Below are positions 23,401 to 34,004 of a stretch of DNA of 64,000 nucleotides, one piece after another. Positions within the stretch are counted from its first letter, which is position 1. Each line of letters begins with the position of its first letter. Origin of the DNA: Asterias rubens. Taxonomy: Eukaryota; Echinodermata; Asteroidea; Forcipulatida; Asteriidae. The translations under genes were made by a program, and so were the position numbers. The DNA lies in NCBI RefSeq assembly GCF_902459465.1, contig NC_047065.1, positions 18,370,204 to 18,434,203 on the forward strand, read 5' to 3'. Under the pieces are notes generated by a model. The model made no database searches, was not told where the DNA came from, and was given only the letters and a program-made list of their open reading frames with translations.

Positions 23401-26400
23401 CCCATTACCAATGGGTTTAAATGGGTACCTGTGGGGGTAGAGGTTGATATCGTGTTTGAAAAAACCTTTGGAGGGCCATGGCAGCCCAGGCTGTATACTC
23501 CCCAGGGAGCTTACAGGAGTACAAGAATGTTATTGGCCTAATGAACAGGGCACTAATGTAAAGCTCATTGGAGAGCTTAAGATCAAGTTGGCAAAAAAGC
23601 ATTTAAAAACATAAGCCCTGACCACCGCAACCCTTCAAAAATCCAACTTGGTGTTTTGTTTAGTTTTTGTACTCAGTAATTTGATCATTGTTTACATTGT
23701 GTGTTCAGGCAGAGTACTCTAATCATTTTAGCAGTTTTGGGTGTTGAAATGCCTTAAGCCTAGTTTGTGTTAAAATGGCGTAAGCCTGGTTTATACAAAG
23801 CAAAAGCGAAGTGAATTCTGACGTCACACGGCTGCTTTTGCACCAAACGTTTCGCAGGAATTGAACACAGTTTAAACTGTTGTGAATTAGTTGTTGCAAA
23901 TATGTCAAGTCAAAATTCTTTTAGCACTCACATTCACAGGAAGTACAGTTTATGAACAGGGCTTCATAGTGTTTGATTTTGTTGAAGTGATGAAGGATCC
24001 TCAGTTAATAACTCCAGGGAGATGGGGTCAAATTTATTGGAGCTCCTCCCCCTCCCCCCTTGATCATGAGTACCCCCTTTAACTTACTATAACACCATTG
24101 TTTTACTTCACAGCATTCTGCTGCTATTCCTAGTTCACATAGCACTGCTCCGGGATATCATCGAGGGCCTTCATTCAATAATGCTCAAGGACAGTATAGC
24201 TCGTATAATAGGATGCCTTACAATCAGTATGGCCATATCGGAGGAGTCATGCCTGGATTCTTTGGGGGTCAACCAAGCCACCCTCCTGGATTATCTGGTA
24301 AAGAAAATGATTGATTTTCAAGTTTCTTGTTCCTTTATTTTCCTTAATCTAATAATTTTGAGCAAGAATGAAACCTAAAAAGAAGAAATAAGTGAAACAA
24401 ATTTATTGCTGAAGTTTGTATGGATTTGCATGGTTTGTAAATTGTCAGCATGACCATGAGTTATTGTAGACCTAATACCAATGGGAATGTCTTACCAACC
24501 AACCTGTTTACAATCAACTCTCGTTATAACAAGATCCCTTGGGACTGGCCGGACTCCATGTACCTCTCTATTAAGAGGATAGTTGTTACAAGAAGACAAC
24601 GAAGACAGAAACACAAAGCAGAAATGAGATATGATACTTAAAAATATACTCTTTATAAGCAGAACCTGTTTATAACTGCTCTTTAAACTAGAGGGTGGAC
24701 TTTATAGCATGTTGTTATAAGAAGACAGCCATAGAAAGAAACACAAAGCATACAACGTAAATGAGGTTTGATATTACGAATGTACTTTTTGTACTTTGCT
24801 CATGAACACAAGCCTTGTATGGAAGCCATCTCATTGATATCAACCCATTACAGGTCACACTACCCCACCACCGACAATGACACGCCGCTCACCGACCATG
24901 GAACAAGGTGTACAGGCTTCCGGTCCAATCAGTCCCCAGAAAGACACCAAGGCGTCTACTAAGGTCTCCGCAGCTGATAAGCACCAATCCAAAGACAGAG
25001 AGGAACAAGGTCTTCCTCAGCGAAGCCAGCAGCAGCGACGAAGAGGCTCCAAGGAGGAGAAACCAAACCAGAAGAAGGAGATCCATCGACAGGAGGGGAA
25101 GGATAAGAAACCTGAGAACAAGGTTGAGAGACCAGAGAGGGGTGAGAGAATCGAGAGAGGGGAACGAGGAGAAAGAGGAGAGCGAACAGACAACAGAGGA
25201 GAAAGAGGTGATCGGGATAATAGAGGGCGGTCTTCACAGGGTCAAAGACAGAACTGGCAAGGTGAGTTTTAAGGCTTGAAGTGTTTACTTTGTACGGGTT
25301 CCTCTTGATCTTAAGAAATTAGTCTAATGATTACTGACAGTTGGAACGATTCCGTTCTGCGGTTTTGCATAGCACAAACTGAACTTATTTTGCACACTGA
25401 ATATTCATTCTTTCTTTCTTTTATCAGTTCTCGATCTGTCCGTTAGTTTATTGTTCTAAATTCTAGTGTTTTTGTCTGTATTGTTTGAGTGGGGGCCAGT
25501 TTTAATATCCCCAGTGTCAGGGAATACAGTCTTTATAATATATTATCTTATCCTATCTTGTCTGTCCACCAGGCATCTCACTGTAGGCCTCGGCTTCGAG
25601 ATTATTCCTACGTACTTGACAACATTTTCTGCTCAGTAAAAAGAGCTTTTTCTCTTGGTAACTTCTTTAAATATTAATGTTTTGCCATGTACTGTGTGGG
25701 AAATTTTATGAAGATTGGAAATAAATGCAAGTTTGAATCTCATCTCATCTCATCTGTAGGTTACAATCAAAACAGAAGAGGAAGAGGGCGTGGCCCTCGA
25801 TCGCCAGGTGTCAAGGAAAAGGTCGGCAGTGATTTTGATTTCTCCAATGCCCAGTTTGAGAAGAAGACACTAGAAGAAGAGTTTACTGAGAAGCTGAAAT
25901 TAGATGGATGTAAGTACAAAACGAAATTGTTTCTGTTGGTAGAACGGTGGCCTGTTAATTCGGAGGTCATTGGTACGAGTCCCACTCTTTTCTTTGTTCA
26001 ACCCCAAAATCAGTTAAAAATGTACCCAGTCAGTTTTCCTTGAATGTTAATATTGATATAATCTGTAACCTTTTCCTGGCAATTTTTTCCAAAGTCGACT
26101 GCACTTGTACTCTCTTCTTTTGTTATTTTGCTCTATTCATGGTGATATTAGAGTGTTTAAAATTGGCCTCTGAACTCGGCAGAGCTGTTATATTTAAGTA
26201 AGATATCGGGCTTTGTGTTAGAGTGGTCAACCAATTCGGTCACCATTGGTTAGCAATAATGTTGAAAGTATTAGTAACAAGACAGTTAACTGGCCTGGAG
26301 GCAATTCCATTTGTTGCCCTGGTCTTGGCCTTGATCATGTTGATGCCCCTTCAAGTATCTACGATAGACTTTGAGATTTGCCAATGGAAGTGCCCTTTGC

Positions 26401-28376
26401 AAAATGAAATTGGCCTTGCTCCTCTCAAAGATGGAATTTTAGGCCTGAGTTTTAGAACAAGTCTTATTTTTGTTCTACACTGTGGTTATAAATGACGTCA
26501 AAGTCTTGCAAAGTATTGAGAAATTTTCTTTAATCTGTGATTTTTTCATGAAGGTCATTGCTTATTCTTTATTAAATTTTTCTTATCAAACAGCTATTTA
26601 TCTCTTCTAATTTAAATTGTCTTTGATTTGATGTTGATACTGTGGAAATAAACTGCTTGATTGATTTTGTTTGCAGCATCTACAGTGAATGGTGACGTAG
26701 TGAAGGGTACTGAGGATTCTGGGAATGAGACCCAGCCTAGTGATGCTCCTGAGGAAGAGGAACCTTACTACGATTCTTCCAAGTCCTTCTTTGATAATAT
26801 CTCTAGTGACTTAAAGGGGTAAGTCATCAATCAATTAATTATAGGGCCAAATGTCATGGCTCTGCTTACCATAAGCAAATAATCTGTGCTTTTTGAAGGT
26901 GCAGAATGAACTGGGGATGTCTGAGCAACAAGATCTGGGGCCAATTTCATAGCGCTGGCAAGCCAATCTTCCTGTGCTCATGAAAATGGGTGATGAAACT
27001 GCCAAATCATAGTAGCTCGAAAATTTGATTACCAACAGCGCTGTAAAATTGGCACCTGAGAGTCTAATGAGATAAGCTTGAAAATTAACTCCTTTAATGT
27101 CATTTCAAGTAAATGCATTCCTAATAAAATATCGCTGGCCCAGTAGATATCTCCACAATTTAGTTTTTCTTTCACTTTAATTTGTCTCAGTTGCTTGATT
27201 TTTACATAAATTTGTATATTGTTCATCAATGTCTTGTCAAGTCGCTGATGTGTTTTTAACCAATCATTTTTGAACTACACAAAGTACTATTTCCTATTAA
27301 ATTAAGTCAATGTTCTATTTCCGTCCTATTTCAACAGGCAGCGACAAAATTGGAAGGAAGAACGCAAGATGAACTGCGAGACCTTTGGCATTGCCTACGC
27401 CCGTAACCGTGGTCGTGGAGGTTACTACCGTGGGTACTATCGTGGGGGTTATCGTGGCAACTATCAAGGAGGTCGAGGTCAGAGTCGAGGTGGGCGTTCA
27501 TATAGAAGCAACCGAGGAAGAGGAGGCTGGAGAAATCAAGGAGGATGGAATGACCATGCTAACGACACAAACCAGCAAAGTGAGGTAATATCATGTATGC
27601 AACTTTCCTCTGATCACCTGATTTTCATTTGTGCCATAAAAATTCGAAAAAACACTGTACAAAACCATTTGAATTTTCTATGATATTTTATTTTATTGCA
27701 AGCCTGTTAATATGGAGACGTCTTGAAAACGTTTGAATCTTAGAACTGATTCATGCATGAATAATTTTTCAGATTCCTAAGGGTTGTTGTCATTTGAAGA
27801 CTGCTGAAACCAGATATGCAGTTCATACCTGGGTATTTTGTATTTCACGGGTTAGGGGCGAATTTTGACTTGCGCGTGCATACTCCACGTTACTAGGTAT
27901 TCTACGCTTACAAGGCTAGTGCAGAATTTCGGTGGTATTATGTCAAGGGGGGAATCGTGGTTGTAAGCACAGAATTCGGCGGTAAGCAGAGCCATCAAAT
28001 TGGGCCCTGCTGTGACCTCGCTAAACATTCGATTAATTGAACATTCTTGTAAAAATACAGAGAGAGTTTTTTGCCGTTTGCCTGAACAAGTAGACACTGT
28101 CTTTTGAAAATTCCATAAGTGATATCAGTTGTTTCATTGTTTTTTTGTTTGTAAATCAGCATGACAAAAACATAATGATGACCTTGTTACTTTAACCTTA
28201 AGATTGGCGTTAATTTTCAGTAATGAACAGTGAAGGTATAAGGCGAGTACGTGTTTGAAGATTTTGCAGAACAGTCTTTTATTAAACGTGTGCACCACTT
28301 ATATTAATACCTAATTGGTTGTATTCATTTACAGATCACAGTTAAGACTGAACAAGCAACAGAGGCCACATCATAA
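17434..28376 (+). CDS. LSM14: LSM14 family mRNA-storage/decapping scaffold (complete)
   Basis: Eight exons: 17434-17554, 23162-23325, 24114-24297, 24854-25261, 25760-25909, 26677-26818, 27338-27584, 28335-28376. All are GT-AG with consistent phase; the product is 485 aa. Domains in order: N-terminal LSm fold ([19 protein letters not shown], then [11 protein letters not shown] and VCEPPKP, residues about 5-85); SPTMEQGVQ motif; a long Arg/Glu-rich linker; DFDF box ([11 protein letters not shown], about 312-322); FFD box ([12 protein letters not shown], about 373-384); TFG box (ETFGI); a Tyr/Arg/Gly-rich RGG tail. Known: this family (RAP55, Trailer hitch, Scd6) binds DDX6 and 4E-T, represses translation and nucleates P-bodies in the cytoplasm. 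Length and box order match the animal family. The ATG is chosen because the LSm fold starts at once after it. LSM14A versus LSM14B cannot be assigned; an invertebrate single-copy form is likely. Confidence 0.96.
18036..19097. mobile_element. hAT-like non-autonomous DNA transposon in LSM14 intron 1
   Basis: Perfect 18-bp terminal inverted repeats, CAGGCCTCAAATTTCCCG and its inverse, enclose 1,062 bp. The flanks repeat TAACAA on both sides (18030-18035 and 19098-19103), a plausible target duplication. Both ends hold sub-repeats of the type GGGCACCAAGGCCA / GGCCGTGG. Inside is a roughly 60-bp tandem pair at 18331-18445 and ACATGTACATGTAC-type palindromes at 18460-18510. No transposase frame is seen. 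Confidence 0.8.
19747..20372. mobile_element. Composite element: inverted ends around a ~135-bp tandem repeat
   Basis: The left arm from 19747 (CGACTACTTTCGCTTGGTGT, then CCGTATTTGGTAA) and the right arm ending near 20372 are about 75-bp inverted copies. Between them lie three units of about 135 bp, each with CCCAATGCAGCAAAAC, TCTGGCGGTTGATACT-like and TTATTGGTCATTTCAAC. Related units occur outside at about 21165-21320 and 21610-21830. Confidence 0.75.
20489..20879. mobile_element. Near-complete palindrome, TTAA-type foldback MITE
   Basis: The ends TTAAAGGAACACGTTGCCTT and its inverse, followed by GGATCGG, mark a 391-bp element in which almost the whole length folds back. The centre is a perfect hairpin (GGGAGTCAAAATTTTGACTC within longer arms of CTAACACGGTCGGCCATTTA). 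No protein expected. Confidence 0.92.
22515..22715. repeat. Dispersed repeat (CCTGGTCTTGGCCTTG family), first copy
   Basis: Core GCCCCTGGTCTTGGCCTTGT, later TTTGCAAAATGAAT and GATTCTAGGCCTGA. The same order of motifs recurs at about 26280-26455 and 63820-63955, with a looser relative at 22900-23060. It explains the 131-codon frame at 22444-22839, which has no protein match I recognise. Confidence 0.7.
23408..23590 (+). mobile_element. SINE type B fragment (body only)
   Basis: TAAATGGGTACCTGTGGGGG, TGTATACTCCCCAGGGAGCT and AACAGGGCACTAATGTAAA match in order the body of the SINE at 39781-40130. The tRNA-like head is missing. Confidence 0.7.
23781..23966. mobile_element. Decayed GCGAA-type foldback MITE
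   Basis: TAAGCCTGGTTTATAC at the left and GTTTATGAACAGGGCTTCA at the right, with AAGCGAAGTGAATTCTGACG inside. Diverged copy of the element at 3667-3861, in LSM14 intron 2. Confidence 0.7.
25925..26040 (+). mobile_element. SINE type C, degenerate, next to LSM14 exon 5
   Basis: GTTGGTAGAACGGTGGCCTG and GGTACGAGTCCCACTC recall a tRNA-like head, then TTTGTTCAACCCCAAAATCA as in the copies at 33897 and 60634. It begins about 15 bp after the exon 5 donor. Confidence 0.6.
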
Positions 28377-28525
28377 GACACTAACTGAAGTCTGCTTAGC
28401 AAGGATTTATACCAAAGGATAGATGAGGCACTCCAACCCACCCGCCAGGAATGCAAGAAGCTTCCCCTGGTCTTTACTTTCATCTCTCTCTAGTTCTCTT
28501 TCTATCCAATGAGCCAGTTGGGAGT

Positions 28526-28871
28526 TAAGCCGGCCTCAGGTTGACCTACGATTTTCTTATGCCCGCACAAACTGTCGGCAATGCGCAGATAAAATATGCT
28601 CAGGTCACAACAACTGAGAAATCATGCGCCTGCTATTTGTTCCCGACCGTTGGGATCACGCTGACAAGTTGAAATTGTTCTACTCTTGCAATTGTTAATT
28701 TTTTTGAGTGGCGACTGTTTCAGATCGCCTTAAAATCATCGCAGTTACGCTCAGGTCGTAAATAATCGTGATGATCTTAGCTGATGATCTTAGCTGAGGC
28801 GCAGTGTGATCATGAAAAGTCAGTCGTCGACTGTTTTTTTGTTTACGCAAGGTCAACCTGAGGCCGGCTTT
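28526..28871. mobile_element. Foldback MITE in LSM14 3' UTR
   Basis: The left end TAAGCCGGCCTCAGGTTGAC and the right end GTCAACCTGAGGCCGGCTT are inverted, 346 bp apart, starting 149 bp after the LSM14 stop. A poly(A) signal at 28879-28884 follows just 8 bp after the right end. Confidence 0.8.
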
Positions 28872-31800
28872 AGATTTGAATAAAGTCTTGTACAATGACT
28901 TGCTTAGTAACAAGTTACTGCTTAAATTGGAATACCTCAGACTGTAGAAAGTTGCTGTGTCAAATGGTTTGGCATGCTTTTGTATTCCAGATGAGCAAAC
29001 CCTTGAACCATACACATTCATTCACAGTTGTGTGTGAGTTTTGCCATCTTGTAGTTAAATATGCATAAGCTTGCCTGAATCATGTTGCATAGCAACTATA
29101 TCTATAGTTACTTACAATCAAGTATTTTATTGTGCTTGACAAGATTCAAACCTAACAGTTATGGCTGATTCTTCTTCTGTTTTTGACTAATTTATTACCC
29201 TGTGTAACAATGAGAGTTTGTGTGTACGATATACACCGTCTAGTTTTGCTGGATCTCGTTCTTGAGATTTTTCAAGATCAACTTCTTGATCTGATGGCAC
29301 TTCTTTAAGTGTTGATTTGGAATGCCTTATTATGTCAACATGTCTCCTATTTTGTTTATTTTTGTTTTGGAATTATAATAATTGACTCTGAGGTACTTGT
29401 TTTGATAAAGGAATTTGATAAAAAAAGAAAGAGTTCTTTAAAAAGCCAATTCGCACAAATGAATTGCTTAAAAGCCAATTTGCTTCACAAAATACTTTGT
29501 TCAATGCCAATTAATTTATTTATAAAGTTTGGATGATGTAGTTGCCTTTAAATACAATAGAGTGGTATATAGTGGGTTGTTAAAGTTGCTTTTGCCCGTT
29601 AAGAATGGACAATTTGTTTGATAACTTTTTGTTGACAACACTGGACATGAAGAAAAGCTGTTTTAGACAAAAATATCCTCTGAAATAATTTGAGACAAAA
29701 GTCTGGTTGCAAGGTGCAAATTTAAGATTGGAATATTTGCCTGGTAGTGTCACTGCTTAGCCTGCTAGCAATCTAGTCTGGGTAAAGAAAGCCTTATCGT
29801 GTGCTCTTTTGTTATGATATACAAATTTGAGGGCCCTGGAATTTGGTTAGTATGCTTAAATGGCACCAAGGGTATTGTCACTCCGGGTAATTTGTACAGG
29901 CAGCCTAGAAGCAACTCTACTGCATAAAGAAATAACCAACTGTAATAGCCCAAGGGCCATGTGTTGTCACAGCAGTGAATTTTCAGGCAACCAGTTCCAG
30001 GCAGTCTCCAAGAAGAAAAAGCATTTGAATGTACACATATGTGTTGCAGGTTGTCTGTAAAATTGATTTGTGTGACATGAACATTGATGGGCACCACTTA
30101 AAAAACAGAAATAATGATCAAGAACTGTTTGAGTGTAAGACCGCCCGGTTGATGGGTTATATTTTGACACGGTTTATTTAGGGTAGCTTACAGATAACAA
30201 ATGAGGAATCTTTAGTGTTGCATGTAAGGTGAGTTTAACAAACCTATTGATGATGTACTGGACTAGTGTTGGAGTTGTTGTATTTGACAAACAATCCACC
30301 AACAAACCCAGTGTTATCGCATTAAAATCCTGAATTTAACTACTGTTGTAAAACACTCCAAAATCTTCTTGTTATTCATGCGTAATCCTCCACACATTCA
30401 ACATCAAGTGAAGCCAATTTTAGATGCATGTAAAAAGTCCTGAAACCATGTCAACATTATAAAGCTACATCTGGGTTGCTGTTCCATCAGGAACTAAGTA
30501 TAGGACGTCTTAGCAACAGACGTAGCTGTAGCCACAGTCTGTGTTGCCGCAAACAGGCTAGCTGCCATTAGTCAATGAAATTTGCAAAAGAAGACCATGT
30601 AAACTACCAAGGCTTTATCTTATTCCGCGATACTACTTAAATACTGTAATTAGACGATTATTTTTATCAATTTTCATATTATTTGCTGCTATGAAAAAAA
30701 AGAGGATTTTTTTGAGTAATATTGTGAGCACAATTGAATAATTCCCTGCATGCCAAGTAGGCATGTGATATTTTATTTGATCTTTAAACAAGTGATGATG
30801 ATTGTCTCTCCAAAGTGTGTGTAATTGTAAACTCTTTAGTTTGTCTCTGTGGGTGGTGTTAACATTGGAAACATATTCATTATCAGAGAAAGTCAAAGCT
30901 TTGTTTTTAATGTGATGTTACAAAACAGATCACAGGTTGAAAGGAGCTTTAGATTTGATACATCAAGTCCATTTTATGATAAATTTGTTGTATTCTTGTC
31001 ACTTGTTAAGTCAAACTGATTTACAACCAAGTGTGTACAGGTAAAGCTACTCCATGTATAAAACAATACATGTAAAAAGTACCTATCCAATAAGAAATTG
31101 TTACTCGGGCATTAAGTGTTGGAGGTAAAGGCATCATCAGTGGCTATGGATAGTTGCTTGTAGCCCCTGCCAACAGCTCCAGATAAAGTCAATAGATTTG
31201 TCACTGGCTTTTATTTCTAGATTTAAAAATATTTGGTACACGTATTTGTTAATTAAAATATATATAAAACAACATCGGTTGTCTAACAGATTTTGTTTTA
31301 AATCAATAAATTTTCTGTCTTGTATGAAATTGTTTATATCTTTTTGCCTTTGCTGTTGACATGGGTGTTATAGGCCCATTGAAACAAATTGTAAATTATT
31401 AGGATTTCCAAAGGAAAATGAGGTCCATATTTACATTTTCAAGTTAATAAATTGATTGTGAATTAACTTGATTTGATTAATGACTTTGGATACATGGTTT
31501 TGTTTCTTATACTTTTTGAAAATATGAAGTTAATTTGTAAAGCAACTGAGAGATAAACTAGACAATGTGGACATTTTTGACAGGTTTGTGAACCATGATC
31601 CCATGTATGTATGAAAGCAGTAAGTCTTAATAATATGAGACCAACTTCAGCTTGCGCCTATCCATACAAAGATAAAACAGTAGCTGCCAGCTTGTGGTGT
31701 AGATATAACTATGCGCAGGCCAAATAATTTATTTTGCGTTTCCTTTTGTTTATGACAATTTGTCCTTCTAAACTGGAAGGGGTGGGAGTGGGGAAGAACT

Positions 31801-31875
31801 CGATAATCTGATGGCCTGACCAACCTAACTGAACAAAACAAGTGGATTTCTACTTTTGGTCCACATGGACATACA

Positions 31876-32071
31876 GGGTGCTATCGATAAGTTTCCCTGG
31901 GTCAACCATGCAGTGCTCACTCGGGTGAGCCCATGACAAGAGCTAATCACCCATGACAAGAGCTAATCGCCCCAAAGTGACCTACTCCACAAGCAGGGCA
32001 CTGGGGGTGAGCCAAGTCAAAGCTATTCGAACAGACCGGGGTCGACCCAGGGAAGCTAAGCGAACGCACCC
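31876..32071. mobile_element. Foldback MITE (GGTGC..TAAGTTTCCCTGGGTC ends)
   Basis: GATAAGTTTCCCTGGGTC at the left and GACCCAGGGAAGCTAAGC at the right are inverted. Inside, CATGACAAGAGCTAATC is tandemly repeated once. Confidence 0.75.
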
Positions 32072-32983
32072 ATAGTTGACACTTTATAACCAGGAGCAAG
32101 ATTGAGTGAGGGACTATAGTATTAGTTGACTAATAGATTGGTTACAATATATGCGTCTTCGAACACCATCTTTGATGTAAAACAATGGGAAAAGTGCACT
32201 TGTGTACACGCTGGCGTGTACGAGCCGCGCATGACTTTTAGGCAGTGGCAGCTCTTCACGCGTGCACAATTCAAAAAAAAAAATCATCTATTATTGCAAT
32301 CCATCTATTGCGACAATTGGTCTACACTGCTTGGTACAGGATGTACATGTACAGGTCAAAAGTCAAAAGTTAACAGTGATCCAGTGTATAATTGGACCCT
32401 GCATTTGTCTTTGTTCAGAAAGAAAACTTGGGCAACCTTTAGTTCTCCCAAGTATAGTGCTGGTAATGTGAAAGAAACAAAAATGGCTTTCTGGAACTTG
32501 TTTTAAAAGTGACTCGCCCATGCTGTTGGACTTGAAAAGTCGTCAAATGAAGTTGTTTTTTGCCATAATTTCCATGATTTCTTTCAGAGATTTATGATTT
32601 TATAAAAGCAAGTGTGTGATTTGGGATTTGCAGTTATTTGAGAAGTATTGGGTTATAGTACAGCTGGAGCTAGTCTTATGGCGCAAAGGAATTCTTGTGA
32701 ATCCATAAGGAGAATTTGTTTCAAGTCCAAAATTCTGTTCACAAATTTTCCGACATTGATGGTTATTGGACACAAGGCCTACATTACATACAAGTTGAAT
32801 AGGCAATTCATTCATAATCTTAACCAAGTCCAACAATTCATGTGTACAATGTATGTATTGAGTTACCACAAAGTGGTGTATGTTGGATGATATGGAAGGA
32901 ATCTGGCCATTAACTATAGCGGAATAAAGACCAATGTCGTCACAATAATTATGTTCTCACTAGGGTGTTCTCATTCATTTGAC

Positions 32984-33113
32984 TAGCCTTGCTCAAGGGA
33001 GTCCCATTATTCACATCGTGTCGTGCGATGTGGTTGCAGTGTATACGGGTGGGTTTTTATAAAACGGCGGTCTTATTTCGGAGTGAATAATTCGACTGCC
33101 TTGAGCAAGGCTA
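32984..33113. mobile_element. Short foldback MITE (TAGCCTTGCTCAAGG ends)
   Basis: TAGCCTTGCTCAAGGGAGTC and GACTGCCTTGAGCAAGGCTA are near-perfect inverted ends of a 130-bp element. Confidence 0.85.
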
Positions 33114-33896
33114 TCATTTGACCCTAAAACTAAAGTTATAAAATCTCTCAAATAAAACTGATTTTGAGAATAAAACAGCATTTCAACAAGTCGATGTTAC
33201 TTTGGGTTTGTCATTTCATTGTGGGTCACTGCTGTACTCTGTTTATCAAAATCCGATGATGTTCTATAGATGGATGAAGGAGAAACCTTGATCAGAACCT
33301 CATCTTAGGTAGAATACACACAGAATACACAGTACTAACAAATTCAAGTTTTCATTTTCTGCTTTGATTGATAAACTTTTGTGTAGTAACAAACAAAATA
33401 CCCCCAAATTTGTCCATCAAAGTGTAGAAATGCAGTAAGCTGAGGTTCTCCCAGGATTTGTCAGAACTGGGGGTCATTGTGGTCAAACATTTTTGGAAGT
33501 TTGATTAAAGCAAGCTGAATTAAAACAAGGTTTTTAGAATGTTTTCTACTCGCGTGTTTATACATGAATTGTTTTTAGTAAAATATACAAATTTTATGTT
33601 TTGCCTTATCAGCTGATATTTGCGCTTATCTGCATGCAATTCGCGCTATCTGCTCGGTGCGCAAGCTTGTGCATGGGAAGGATCCTGCCCCTTCCTCTCA
33701 AAATTGAAAGAAGTAATTTTGCAACCAAGTTCTGTATGTTTTTGATGAACTTCTCTGAGAATAAACTTCACTGTGGTACTGACATGATAAGAGCATCCTC
33801 AAACCATACTCCAAAGTAAACAATTCTGTGATGATGTTGATAGAGAACCAAAGATATCGACAAAGAGGGAAAATCCCCAGCATACATGTACATGTA

Positions 33897-34004
33897 GGGC
33901 TACTTAGTTCAGTTGGTAGAGCACCGGCGCGTTAATCCGGTGTTCCGAATCCTGCTCCAGTCAGTTTGTCTTTGTTCAACCAACTCCAAATCAAGATGAT
34001 AGAT
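33897..34004 (+). mobile_element. SINE type C abutting the EXOSC4 stop codon
   Basis: The tRNA-like head TTCAGTTGGTAGAGCACCGG, GCGCGTTAATCCGG and TCCGAATCC is followed by TTTGTTCAACCAACTCC. There is no matching acceptor stem, so this is not a tRNA gene. It lies antisense, directly downstream of the EXOSC4 stop. Confidence 0.75.

Larger units (their letters stand above)
28377..34004. other. LSM14 3' UTR and convergent intergenic region
   Basis: LSM14 and EXOSC4 converge here. Candidate poly(A) signals for LSM14 are AATAAA at 28879 and 31305. Besides foldback elements (28526-28871, 31876-32071, 32984-33113) and a SINE at 33897, no further gene is recognised. Open frames are short and without domain signatures. 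Confidence 0.5.

Noticed and set aside
33897..33965. tRNA gene (GTTGGTAGAGCACCGG head)
   Set aside because: No 3' acceptor strand complementary to GGGCTAC; followed by the SINE type C body.
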